Positions 13,201 through 24,480 of a stretch of DNA of 45,013 bases are shown here, piece by piece (within the stretch, counting starts at the first letter, position 1; the number at the start of each line of letters is the position of its first letter). Made by a program: the position numbers and the translations under genes. The notes beneath the pieces were generated by a model. That model made no database searches and had not been told where the DNA came from. It worked only from the letters and a program-made list of their open reading frames with translations. Location of the stretch: contig JAYMTL010000157.1 in assembly GCA_036897445.1 (NCBI GenBank), forward strand, positions 1 through 45,013, in the 5' to 3' direction. The stretch is from Pelargonium tetragonum. Taxonomy: Eukaryota; Streptophyta; Magnoliopsida; Geraniales; Geraniaceae.

Positions 13201-15886
13201 ATAAAGCTATTCATTTAGAATGAGATCTTACTATAATATATGGAGTCTAAATACAAGGAACTCTTTAAGTAACATCCGGACTCTTTATTTTCTTCTGTTA
13301 CCGGGACCCCAGATTGGTGTTTATGGGGCGCAGGTTTCCTTAGTCCTATTTTTGTATATAGAATTTCTTAAAGCAACAGAGACTCCCTTTCCGGAATTTT
13401 TATATTAATTTTTATATTAATATGTATCAGTAAATTACAAGGACAAAACTCTCTAAAGAAACATCTGTACACGCCCAAAAAAGAGGCTAAGGCTCCCCCT
13501 TATATTAATTAAGAATTAAGAAAAACTATTAATTTCAATTTCGGATCTTGGAGTATGCTTAAAGAGGATCTTTTGCTAATGCTAGTATTCGGAAAGTTTC
13601 TTTTTACGGCCCTGTCTCACGCATTCCATCTTTTTTACTATTTAAAATATATAAACGAGGCTGCAATTTGTTCGACAGTGACGTCTGAACGATTTTCATA
13701 ACTCAATAGAAGCAAGAGCTTAATCATAAAAAAGTGGCTTTCTGGACCCATTCCTATAATACTTAGGTTGGGGTTCCCACTTGTTTGACACTGCTCCTAA
13801 AAGGGTTCTCTTCTAAATGCTTTTTAATAAGGATAGAGTAGCCCTTTTGGGGTCTCCTTTCTGTAGAGAGTAAGTAAAAATGTTCTAGTTTAGTTATTAA
13901 CAGGAAGCTTAGCATTTCCAGATAAATTAGTACAGGATTTGAGCCTTTAAGCTGCTCTTAGTAGAGTTTTGTATTGTAAGGCACTCTATAATAAAGAACG
14001 GTTTAGGAATTTGTTACAAAAAAAGGGGTAAAAAAGCAAGGCTACCTTGGTATAAAAGGAGTTTTTGTATACAAAAAGAATTCTCATGTTGTTGAAAGCT
14101 CCTTAACAATCGGAATCATTCTTGTTTTATTAATAAGCAATGGGTTCATTTTACTTTTTCTTAGGCGTAATATATACACAAAGAAACCCGTTTATTAAAT
14201 AAAAACTAAACTTCAACTAATAGAGTAAAAAGAGGATGAAAATTGAATTTCTTGTTTTCTGGTATCAAATAAAGAGGACAGAGTCTTTGGGCTTTAGGGG
14301 TGCCCCTTACCTATCTCCCAGCCTCCCCTCAGGAATCCTTTCTGTTACGTCTTGTAACGCAAAACCTCGGTCTTAAACTTCACTTTAGCTATTCAAACTT
14401 CCAGCAGAGTTCTTAATTTTGGATAGCTTTTTTTATAGGGCGCTTTAGCTTCAACTTAGTCTTGTAAAGCAAAAGTAAGTTGTAATATATTGGATTTTAG
14501 ATGTATGCTTAATCGAGTTCAGTACTTTTGTTGTTCCCTTTTGTCTTACTTTTATATATAAGGGTAGTAATTTCTTAATTATAAGTCTTCTATAATAAAA
14601 GCATTCCGGGAGTTCCTTGTGATTTAACTTAGATAAAGGTAACGAAGTTAACAAGCCTATATAAGTAGAGTCCTTAGTAAAAAAATCATATATTGAAAAG
14701 GTACGCCTAGTTGAAGTCTTACTTGCCCCTTTTTAGGAGAGTCTAGCTTTAATAAACCTTGCTTTCAGCGTCACCCTTTTGCGTTGAATTAGAGTGGCGT
14801 TTGGTAATTCAGTTCTTTATTTATTTATGGACCTTCTTTACGAAAATTCTAAAAAGTCTTAGGGACTCTCTAGATTAGCACGTGAAGTCATTCTCAATCT
14901 CGAAAACTTTTTCTTTTTCCCATCATTCTATTGCGATGCGAGAAGTCCCTAAAAGGGGTTTGCCCTTCCGATTCTTTGTAACTACAGAAAGCACCCGGTT
15001 TGTTTAGTACTAATACTCATCCAACTCTATTGGAAAAATAAGCCTCTATATCTGAGATAGCAGGATTCTTCTCTTCTTCTAGTAAAAAACTTCCTTAATT
15101 ATTTCTTAATTCCCGGAGAATTTTTTCTATTATAGCTGCCAATGAAGTAGTACTTAAAATATATTTATGATAAAGATTCCCAAATACCTAAACCTAATAC
15201 GACGCTGCATCTGGGTTTCCGTGTTATATAAAGTTTCAGAAGAGTTGCAGTCTCTTTTTGGTCTAAATATAATATAGCAAAAAAGGGAAAGTCTTGTTTC
15301 AAGTTCCATACTTATTAAGTAAAAGGTTTGATTTAGACCATCGACTAATATATAGGTAAGTCCCTTTAGTGTAAAGTTGTATCCTAGGATTACAAATACT
15401 TAACTTTCAGATATTTATTAAATAAATAAGAAGGACAAAGGTCCTTAAAATAAGGCTGCAACAGGCATAAGGGCTTCTGAGGTTTTTATTTTACAGGATT
15501 TTTTAGTTAAAAGTTTCCCTAAAGTTTAGAGGTTCTAATAACTCAGCGACTTAATATACGCAATAGGGATGACTTCTCTTTTATTTAGGATTTTCCTGGT
15601 AATTATTCATAGTGCTTGCGGATTTCATTTTACAAGTTTAAGTGGGACACTTACCGAAATTAATAAGTTAAGTAACGAGACAGTCATTTTATATATAATT
15701 ACTATTTTACAGTTATACTTTACAAAAATTTGTTAGAAGAAATCCAGTCTCAAATTACCTTAATTGAAAAGAGCTTTTATGTATATAAATTTTTGTCTAC
15801 CCAACCCTAGCGGGTACCTTTTGTTTAAAGTTTCTAAAAAGACGAAAGGAGAAAAGGTTTGTTTCCTATTTACTCGTTCTAGTGCA
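10207..15886. other. No recognised gene: between the tRNA-like relic and the atp9 upstream repeats
   Basis: No family was recognised. The stretch holds GGANTCC copies at 10286, 10544, 10829, 11856 and 14332, GGAATTCC at 11639 and the 12-bp tandem duplication at 13397-13420. Open frames (longest 69 codons, 12317-12526 +) are within chance. Confidence 0.45.
13397..13420 (+). repeat. 12-bp tandem duplication
   Basis: TTTTTATATTAA occurs twice without a gap (13397-13408, 13409-13420). The duplication is exact and consists only of A and T, in DNA with no recognised gene. Confidence 0.8.
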
Positions 15887-15951
15887 ATCAGTTACTCAAA
15901 AAGGTTGAATTAAATCGCTTAGATAAAGGTAATTCAATATCAGTTACTCAA
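15887..15951 (+). repeat. 13-bp direct repeat enclosing a 7-bp inverted repeat, upstream of atp9
   Basis: ATCAGTTACTCAA is found at 15887-15899 and 15939-15951, with a 52-bp period. Between the copies, TTGAATT (15905-15911) can pair with AATTCAA (15931-15937). The cluster lies about 200 bp before the atp9 start, so it could belong to its promoter or leader region. It may equally be ordinary local duplication. No promoter consensus is claimed. Confidence 0.6.
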
Positions 15952-16116
15952 TTAGTCTAGCCATAGTTAATTGAAATTAAGGATAGATGCCTTTAGAGAT
16001 AATCTAACTTATTGTATTGTTACGTTGCAAGTTATTGAAGTCCGATAACATGGGTTTAATTCCTAAAGATTTTTTCTATTAGTTGGAAATTTTTACGCTA
16101 CTAGACTTTAACCCAG

Positions 16117-16138
16117 CCTGTTTTTCACCTGTTTTTCA
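16117..16138 (+). repeat. 11-bp tandem duplication in the atp9 leader
   Basis: CCTGTTTTTCA occurs twice head to tail (16117-16127 and 16128-16138), ending nine bases before the atp9 ATG. The copies are identical, so the duplication is recent or maintained. Its position fits a leader element such as a binding site for an RNA-stabilising or translation-activating protein, but that role is inferred. No bacterial-type ribosome binding site is evident in front of the ATG. Confidence 0.8.
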
Positions 16139-16147
16139 AAATAAAAT

Positions 16148-16369
16148 ATGCAAGGAGCAAAACTTCTGGGTGCTGGAGCTGCTACTATTGCTTTAGCTGG
16201 ATCTGCTGTTGGTATCGGTCACGTTTTTAGCGCGCTAATAACCGCAGTCGGCCGTAACCCGTCTATGGCTAAGCAACTCTTTGGGTATGCCCTTTTAGGC
16301 TTCGCGCTTACAGAGGCAGTTGCCCTGTTTGCGATTTTGATGGCCTTTCTTCTTCTATTTGTGTTCTAA
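16148..16369 (+). CDS. atp9: ATP synthase subunit c (subunit 9), mitochondrial
   Basis: This encodes a 73-residue subunit c, the proteolipid of the rotating c-ring in the membrane Fo sector of mitochondrial ATP synthase, which carries protons across the inner membrane. The whole family pattern is visible. Helix 1 is about residues 8-32, with the glycine-rich packing motif GSAVGIG at 18-24. The polar loop RNP is at 36-38. Helix 2 is about 46-72, with the proton-binding glutamate E56 in ALTEA. The start is ATG, with an in-frame TAA two codons upstream; the stop is TAA. The length is normal, and the C-terminal extension of some plant genes is absent. [17 protein letters not shown] places it with green plant/algal mitochondrial proteins. 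H25 and G35 are less usual, where N or T and A are common. Leucines often made by RNA editing in seed plants are encoded directly. No second gene is close enough to suggest an operon. I am very sure of the family, less sure of the lineage. Confidence 0.95.
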   Translation: MQGAKLLGAGAATIALAGSAVGIGHVFSALITAVGRNPSMAKQLFGYALLGFALTEAVALFAILMAFLLLFVF

Positions 16370-16390
16370 GAGTTCGTCCCTGTTTTGTAA

Positions 16391-16430
16391 AGGGTAGTCG
16401 TAATAGGATAACCAGCGGCTGGATTAAGGT
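16391..16430 (+). rRNA. Piece resembling the 3' terminus of small-subunit rRNA
   Basis: Beginning 21 bases after the atp9 stop, AGTCGTAA (16396-16403), then AGGATAACC and GCGGCTGGATTA (16415-16426), match in order the end of bacterial and mitochondrial SSU rRNA: the distal strand of helix 44, the linker, and the bases after helix 45. Most of the helix 45 hairpin is missing, so the two blocks are joined by a short CCAGC-G-GCTGG palindrome instead. Because atp9 ends at 16369, any rRNA gene here can be only a short 3' piece. It could be a detached fragment of a scrambled rRNA gene, a decayed partial duplication, or chance. The match is too ordered for chance to be my first choice, but without helix 45 a functional role is doubtful. 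Confidence 0.35.
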
Positions 16431-19400
16431 ACTATGTCTTTTGGTTCGTAAATGGGGCTCTTTATCTTCTTACTAGTAGGGTCTAAGTTGTTTTCTAATT
16501 AAAGTAGCTAAAAGGAGTGAAAGAGGAACAAATTTCTATTTTGAAGGGGTTCACAGGCCTTTTAAATTTTTATAACGAGAATTTTTTTTTAGGTTTTGAA
16601 CTAGCAATTTCTACACTTCACTAAGAAAAATTGCCCCTTTTTGAATTATTCAAGCGGCATTGCAACCTTTCAAGAGTCCCTATAGTCATTATTATTGAAA
16701 AAACCGGGCTTGTACAAGTAATAACAGGTAAATCCCAGGATAACAAATAAGGATAAAATAGGGCTCTCGTACGGAGGAGTTTATACTAAGGTCCAAGTAG
16801 AGTACTCTTGCTTTTTTGATAAAAAAAGTTTTACTAAAAAGCATAAGATTTTCGTCTGACAAAGTTTTTAGGGATAACAAATTTAAGAGAAACTTGTGAA
16901 AACGACTCCTTTAGGGGTATAGTATAAGCTTTTTCCTGCGGCACTCCGTCTAAAGCTAAAGGAACCCATTTGGGTATAAAATCCTCTTGTAGTAATACTT
17001 AAATTAGATAATGCATACAAGGGGGTTTCTCTAAGCTTCGATATGCCATAAAGAATTTGGGGTGATAAGTTGTAATAAGTCCCTTAAAAAAGAAGAAACT
17101 TTATCGGACTCTCCCTCGAAAGCAGAGCTACTTGCTTGCCTATATTGAGTATCCTGGGGACTCCGCTTCTACTAGTAGTCTTTCCTAAGTATTCTTGCTT
17201 GAACTAATATAAGAAAGAGCTTCCGTTCTCGAAAACGCTAGAGCTTTTTTATACGTAAAAAGGGCATCTCATAGAAGTAGATTAATAAAAAAGAAACAAC
17301 CCCTAGTAAAGCATGCCCCTAAAAGGGGACTCCTAAGAGACCAAATACCTCATACCTCAAATGTGTAACAAAATTACTAAGTATAAAGATAAAACAAAAA
17401 TATCCTAAGAACTCGAATAAAGGGAATTTGGAATGAAAGTAGACTTTAAAGATTTTTAAAAAGGTTACTGCCAAGAAATTTTTATACGAGATGGTTTAAT
17501 AATGAGAAATTCCTAAGGTAAGCTTGCTTAAAGTGTTTCTTTATTTATTTGTTCATGGGTGTACTAAAAAGTCCTGTAAAAAGCGGGGCCCTAAAACTAA
17601 TATTAGTAAGGTGCGGGAGTCTATATAACAGGGTTAAACTTAAGTTTTTTAGCATATATAAAGAGTTCTTCCTCGTAGTATTTAAGGAAATTCTCTGTTA
17701 GAAAGCAGAGGCTTGACTTAAAGAATTTTATAACTTTGTTGTTATATGGAAATCCAGGTTAGGCTAACTAACATACAGGGTCTTAAAATCACCTCGGAAT
17801 TATAAGTATAGTACTAGATTTTCTAAAGAGAAAGAAATGGTTCAAGAAGCAACAAAGCGCTGGTCCTTAAGTTTTTCTAGAGCCTGGATAAGTATAGAGG
17901 GCGGTTGATTGGCTGCTGTTATGCCTTAACAAAAACCTTGTTCTGTTGTTAAGTTGGGGAATTAAAAAAGTCTGAGAATACTACGTTACGAGGTTTCTAA
18001 ACTGGCGATAAACGAAAGAATTTCTATAAACTTTGACCCTTTACCAATCAATTTATTATCAGGATTTCTTTATATTTAATGCCGTGATATAAGATACTCC
18101 TGAGACTTTTCAAGTTTTTGGTTCGTAGTAGTATTCATAAGGGCTTGTAATTTTACACGATCTGAAAAAGATTTTATAAGAACCCCTCCCACAGGAGTAA
18201 GGAAACAAAGTTAAATAGAAATAGTAGTTAACCACCTACTATTAAATATAGATAAGTCTTGCTAGTATAGGGAATCCCTCTAGGAATCCTCTTCTTTGGA
18301 GTACCTGTCACCTAAAAGCTAGAAGAAAAAGTGTCAGTTGTGTAATTAGATGGATACTCTTCAAATATAGGGTCAATCTTTTTTTTATTACTGGGAGCCC
18401 TGAACTTCTAGTATACGGGGTTTTCCTCTCAAGGGCATCCTATAGCCCCCGAGTCGGGATAGTCTAAATTCTATCCGTAAATAGAACACGCTTCATAGCT
18501 CTCTTTATAATTTTCCTTAAACTAAGTCAAAAGTCTAAAGCAGCAAAGTAAGCACTGTACACCTTTTTAAATAGTATGTTTTTGCAAAAGTAAATAACGT
18601 ATAGAAATTTTTTTTATCCTTAGTCTTCGATCCAAAATTTCCCTACTAGACGGTTACTCTCTACAGTGGCCGATACTCCAGACTCTCTTCTAGTACTAAA
18701 GGTGTTCTCAATAAGGTGGGTTTAGCGGTTTTTAAATTTGTTCCTAAAAAGAGCTTGCTGGGGTTTGCACACTTAAAAGCTGTTTTATACTAACAGTTTT
18801 CTCTGGTCTACTTTATATAGTAATGGCTTGAATAAAGAGGGGTTTGACAAGTCAAATTACTTGATATTTATAGAGTCCTCGCGGAGTTCTTGTTAGGTCA
18901 AACTGAGGAAGATAATGCCTAATGTCAGAGCTTAGTATTTGATACTGAGGTAACCGGTTTTACGTCCTCTTATTACAGCAATTATATGAACCGTCTTTAA
19001 AATAAAACGGGGGCTTTAGTAGGAGAGTGCCACCAGCCTGGTGTTCCTAGATAAGAACTTTTGTACGCTTTAATATCCTATTTATTAGATATACTAACAG
19101 AGGCGAGATAGGGAGATCCTTATATTTTGAAGAAATTCTACCGTACTTAGAGTACAGGTTCCTACGGAGGGACAGTACATTCTAGTTTGTCAAATTAGCG
19201 GGGCGCTTCCAGTAAGTTTATAAGAGATTGCGCTTCAATGGGAGTACCTAAATAATAGTAAGAAAGCGTAATTTCAGTACAGAGCCAAGGCCCAAAGAGC
19301 TGTGTTTATTGCGTTTTAGGGGTTACCGAGGACTGCTCCGGGGAGTTTCCTGTGATTATAGTACTTAATGTTACTTATTTATCTGGTTTCTAGAAGAGTT

Positions 19401-22400
19401 GGTTATGCTGAGCGCTGGATTTTTGTGATATCATAAGGGGTTGTTTATATAGTATCATAGTAAAGCTAAGACTATAAAAGGAATACCCAGGGGAATCCGG
19501 TTACCGGGTTTTTAACTTGTTATTAAATCCTTTTTGCATTTGGCAGAGATTTAGGTTATATTGAACAGAGTTTACTAAAGAGGATTTACCAAAACCCGAA
19601 TATTACAAACTTTATAGCATACTAATGGTATCGAAGGCAGGAGTTACGGAGTCGCTTAGCTTAGATAGTAAAATAACATCCATATATAGCCCTCGTATCA
19701 CTTCTTCTTTATGTCTGTACGAATGGCGAAGGGAAATCCAAGGAAATGAAATAATGATAAGCTAAAATGTACTTACCTTCTAGGAGCTCTATGGCGACGC
19801 TTACTTGGTTAGAAAGTTAAGGAGAGAAACTCACAAAATAACAAGAAAGTTTCAGGCACCCTTTTAGCAAGGGACCTAAAATCCTTTTTTAATACTTATT
19901 TCTGAGAGTCTTAAGGACTCCTAATTACCTACGCTTTACAAATTTCCCCTGGGTTAGTTTTCTTTCTTGCCTTTACTTTAACTCGGTCAAAACCTCATAC
20001 CTCAGCTCCCCAGTATTTTTGAGTATTTAACTACCTCTATCTAAGCAATTCTAATTGAGGATATCTCGCATCTCTCAAGCGAATACCCTCTACGAGATTT
20101 TTTGCACGAGTCAACTAAATTCTAAAAGTGTTAATTTTCAGGTCTTATAGCAGAAAGGAAATGACCTAAGCTTTTGTAGAGTTCCTATAAATATTTCATT
20201 TTCAATATTCCAGATCTAGAATAAGGGCCGGCTCCAGTTTAAACTTTACTTCTAATCAATTTCCCAGACTTGTTCTTTAATTAATTAGACTCCTAAACTT
20301 AGATAGCCTCTTCCCTTAATTAACTTAACTATGAGCTATTCCTAGAAATAACAAGCACTTAAATGAATGAAGAAAAGATAACTCCTCCTGTTCTTGTACT
20401 CTACGTTTCTACTTTATTTTAAGCCTCAGATTCACTAGAATTTTATATACTTTTTAGGACCAACCTTAACCTTTCTGTCTTATAAATTGTTCCTTGATAA
20501 CTTGGTTGCAAGCAAAAGCCTCACTTTAGAGGAGCCCTTTTAACTTAAAAGCTTCCTTTTTTTACTAGCTTTTAGGCTCTACAATCTCTAGGGTTTGGAT
20601 TCTTTAGATTTACCTCTATAGACGTTAACTGGATCGGGAAATGAGGAACATCCAAGTAGACTTATTCTCACTTTTTAGTATTTGATCTGGAACTATAAAA
20701 GCTGAAAAACCCCTCGTTTTTTTACTAAGTCTTTATTACAAATACCTTTGAAAATGAAATTAGGAATTTAAAGAGTCTCAGTCATTAAGTATTAGTATTT
20801 CTAGCTAAGGTTGAGCAAAAGCAAATGGGTTTGTCTTGACTCTATAGGACTTTTGTGTTACCTTTATGCAGCGAAGTGTATCTCCTAAAATAAAAGGGCC
20901 TTTCCCATACGCTGTAGAATACTCGTTAATGCTCCTGCTTTTATAGCTATTACAAATAAATAGGAGAATCCTAAGACAAATTAGCCTCGCAATAGAATAA
21001 AAGTCTAACCTACAATTTGTAGAGGACACCTTATGTGATATGGGGATGCGCGGTACACAAGCTAAAGGATCGAAGAGCAAGTAAAGGGTTTTGTTCTAAA
21101 AAGCCCCTTTAATGAGTACCTGGGTTTAACTGAAAATAGCGGTAGCCCTGAGACTTTGTAAGTGTAGTATACTCGAGGCTCTCTTGTTTGGGCAAAACTT
21201 GTAAAGAATCGAGTGATAACTAGCTTTACTACACATTATAAATAAGCTAGAGCCGGGAGGTTCAAACTTCTAGTATGAAGTAGTATGAAGGATTCCTACA
21301 CCGCTAACCCTGAAGACTTGGCTCTCGTAATCCCTATAAAAAGAAAAAGGCACTTAAAATTTGAGTTTTGGGTATTCCTTTTTCTCACAAAATGACTCAG
21401 ACAGTAGTTCAATTTGTCCTAATCTCATCTGCCGATCTGTTGCAAAGCTAAAACTAGCTATACCAAAATTACGCAAAAAGGGGAGCATCCCCATAAAACC
21501 TTGAATTAAGCCCCTGTAAGTTTATTAATCCTTTTTTTTGACTTTTCGGGCCCCAACAGGCCTCTTATACCAGCAGCAACTAAGTTCCAAGTCCAATTTA
21601 GTAAAAGTCCGCTAGATTCCGAAAAAGGCCCTCTATGGATTCTTAATCATTTTTGTATAACTTCCAGCCAAATCGCATTCAATTTATATTTATATAGAAC
21701 CTTTTAATAATATCCTTATTATATACTACAAATTCCCGGAATATTTAATAAAAAGGAGCAGGCTGCTGTTCTATTAAACCTTTACAATGTTGTTAATGGG
21801 TATACTTTGATTCTTTTCTGCGAGTTGCTGCTATTAGAGGCTCTCCTAATACTTTATAAGATTGAGATTTTGAAATTAGTTCCAGTTATAACCGCTTTCA
21901 ATAAAGCTAGACCTCCTCTTGGATATTCGCTAATAAAAAAACTTTATGGTAGTTAATGAGAAGTAACCAGTTTCGCTCAATTTCCAAAAAGGACTGACTT
22001 TTTAAACTTTTCTTCATATGAGTTTTAAGTAACTCGCCTTGTTATTGGTGTTAACTTTATTTTGCGTGCAATCAGTACAGGGGTCTTTGATTTTCTACCC
22101 TCTATTAACTCTTTTCTACAGTTTTGTACATACACAAAAATCAAATTTATTTAAACAGGAACGGAATTCTAGATATAACCTTACTCAACCCCTTTTTAAT
22201 ATTCCCAAGTTCTGCTTATACTAAACTGGATTTGATAAACTTAACAAAGGGTTTCTTATAGATTTAGACTTGACCAGATGCCATCTATTCAAAAGGCATA
22301 AGTTCTATATATAACTTTTATTATAAGATTCTCCTTGTAAAATAGCTTACCTTAGGCACCTCTAGTATATACCACACACTTGTAGAGAATTGAACTAAGG

Positions 22401-24480
22401 AAAGAAGCTTTAGCTCGAACTTAGTAGCTTTGCCCACTCCGGTTTAGTTTTTATCACTTCAAACATAAAAAAGCAACCTTTTGTAACCCCTATACTAGCA
22501 GTTCCTCAACAAAGAGATAATAAATCAATCCCTAGAGCTCCTCTAAAAAAACTTTTTAGTTTAGACAAGAGTTTACTTTATTATCATTAAACAGAGTTAG
22601 AGCCTAATGGGGGCATCCTTATAACTTGGTAAGAACGAATTCTTTAGAAGCATCTTCAAATCAACGGAGAACCTGTTGTTTTGGTAACCTGTTTCCTAGT
22701 GCCCTTGTCTTATGAACATTTAGTAACTAAAGGATTCAGCAACTTTTTTGTCAAAATAGTATAGCTACCAAGTACCTTACTTCTTGCTTCTAAAGAAAAA
22801 GGTAAAGAGAAATCCTGCTTTTCCGTTAATGATATGCTTGAGAAATTTTTAAGATATTTAGCCAGGAAGACTTAAAAAAGCTAAACGTATATACAACCCA
22901 ATAACTTACAATGTAATCAAACCCTGCGCTAAATACTTTCATAGGGCTGCTTTCTTAAACTTCTTTAAAGTACCTAAATTTCTTCTTAAATCTTAAAGGA
23001 ATCTAGATAAATAGAATTTTACCGAACCGAGGTTTTAGTAGCATCGATACGTTAGCAGACTCAAAAGCGCATTCTCATACTCTCTGCGGATAGCTTCCAA
23101 CAAAAAGTAAAAAGGAAAGTCCTAGACTTTATATAAGGGCTAGCGCCTATTCTTAAGGCGAACCTACTAATTTATTTTATACTAAAACTAACCGGAATTT
23201 TTAATATTTGTTGAAAACCTATTTAAAGAGAAATAGAGCTTAACCAAGGATCTCCTTGGGAAACTCTAATAAGAAATCGGGGGATAACCATACGCGAGCC
23301 TTTTTCACATATTATACAAAATTTTCAGAAGTCATCCAGCGATAATCCACTTCATTTTACTAGAAAATTATGCCCTATTCTCTTTCCTTTAGAATTGGAA
23401 CCAGAAAGACTTTAGTTTTAGGTCTGGTACTCCTTTTTGGATATCCAAAAAATAGAGTCAAACTAAGTTTAAGTATTAAGGGGTTGGTTTAAAAACTATA
23501 CGCCAAAGCAAACAAAAGTCTATTTTCCCTTTATCTTATTACATTACAAAAAAGACTAGAACCCCTTTTAAACAAAAAATTTGACTAAACCACATGCTTG
23601 CTTATATTAAAATAAAAAGGGACTCCCTCAAAAAGCTTAATGAAACGTTTAGAGATAATTCAAAAATGGAGTGACTTTTTTCTTTTACAAGGAAATTACT
23701 TATATAGAATAAAATTTTCTTTTTAAGATTAGGGTTCTCGCTTTATTAAGCTAATAGCCTTTGTTGGTTGTTGAAGCTATCTACTCTACGCAAGAATTTA
23801 GATCTGGGAGATGCGAAGAGTTCAAACCGAATTATTCCGACTAGTTAGGTACTAATTGTACTAAAGCCCTTAGCTTTTATTAGAGTATTAGAGTCAAAAA
23901 ACCTTCCTAATTCCTAAAGGAGCACTTATTCTTTATAAAGGGGTCTCTCCGTATTCAGTATAAAAACTCGCACTTTAGTGGATGGACCCACTCCAGGAAC
24001 CAATACAAATAATTAGGTATCTATTAAGAGTTTGAGAGAGAAGTAACAAAAACCTTATTAGAATAGTTTTTTTTTCAGGATATTCTACTCGGGATTGGCT
24101 ATTAGAGTAGGTTACTCGTTGTCAGAGAGGCTGGGGTTATCCACGAGTGTTCAGGCTTACTTAACTAGGAATATTATCAACCCTTAAAAGAAATTTCTTT
24201 CAAAAGTATAAAATCTACTTCATACTCTAAAAACTGTGTAGGTAAGCTATACCTGTTCTAGAAAGAAGTTACAGAAATGTACCTGCCATGAACTCCTAAA
24301 AAGCTTTCTGACTATACATTATATAGAGCCCCTCGGTCGATATATCTTGAGTTTGTAATTTAACAGTCAAACAACGCCCCTTGCTTATGCTTACTTCAGG
24401 TTTTACCTTTATTAAATATTGATCAGACTCCAAAAATTCTCTTTTAGGTGTTTTTACAAGGGCTCATTGGGATTCATTAT
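16431..24480. other. No recognised gene: atp9 downstream to the LTR-like patch
   Basis: The first 50 bases after the rRNA-like piece do not continue any rRNA I can recognise. The stretch contains the densest run of GGANTCC copies (17158, 17327, 18271, 18283, 19492, 19915, 21290, 23620), a CTTGTACAAG palindrome at 16709-16718 and a 10-bp tandem duplication at 21271. The open frame at 20805-21080 (-, 91 codons) has no recognised similarity. A region around 18.6-19.5 kb is slightly richer in G+C, but no gene was identified there. Confidence 0.45.
21271..21290 (+). repeat. 10-bp tandem duplication
   Basis: TAGTATGAAG occurs twice head to tail (21271-21280, 21281-21290). The final G is also the first base of a GGANTCC copy at 21290-21296, so the duplication touches a dispersed palindrome. 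Confidence 0.8.

Noticed and set aside
13440-13490. TGTACACGCCC resembling the SSU rRNA decoding-site word
   Set aside because: It lacks internal bases of the conserved word, and nothing around it aligns.
20805-21080. 91-codon open frame, minus strand
   Set aside because: No recognised domain, no ATG-type start context, and within chance length.
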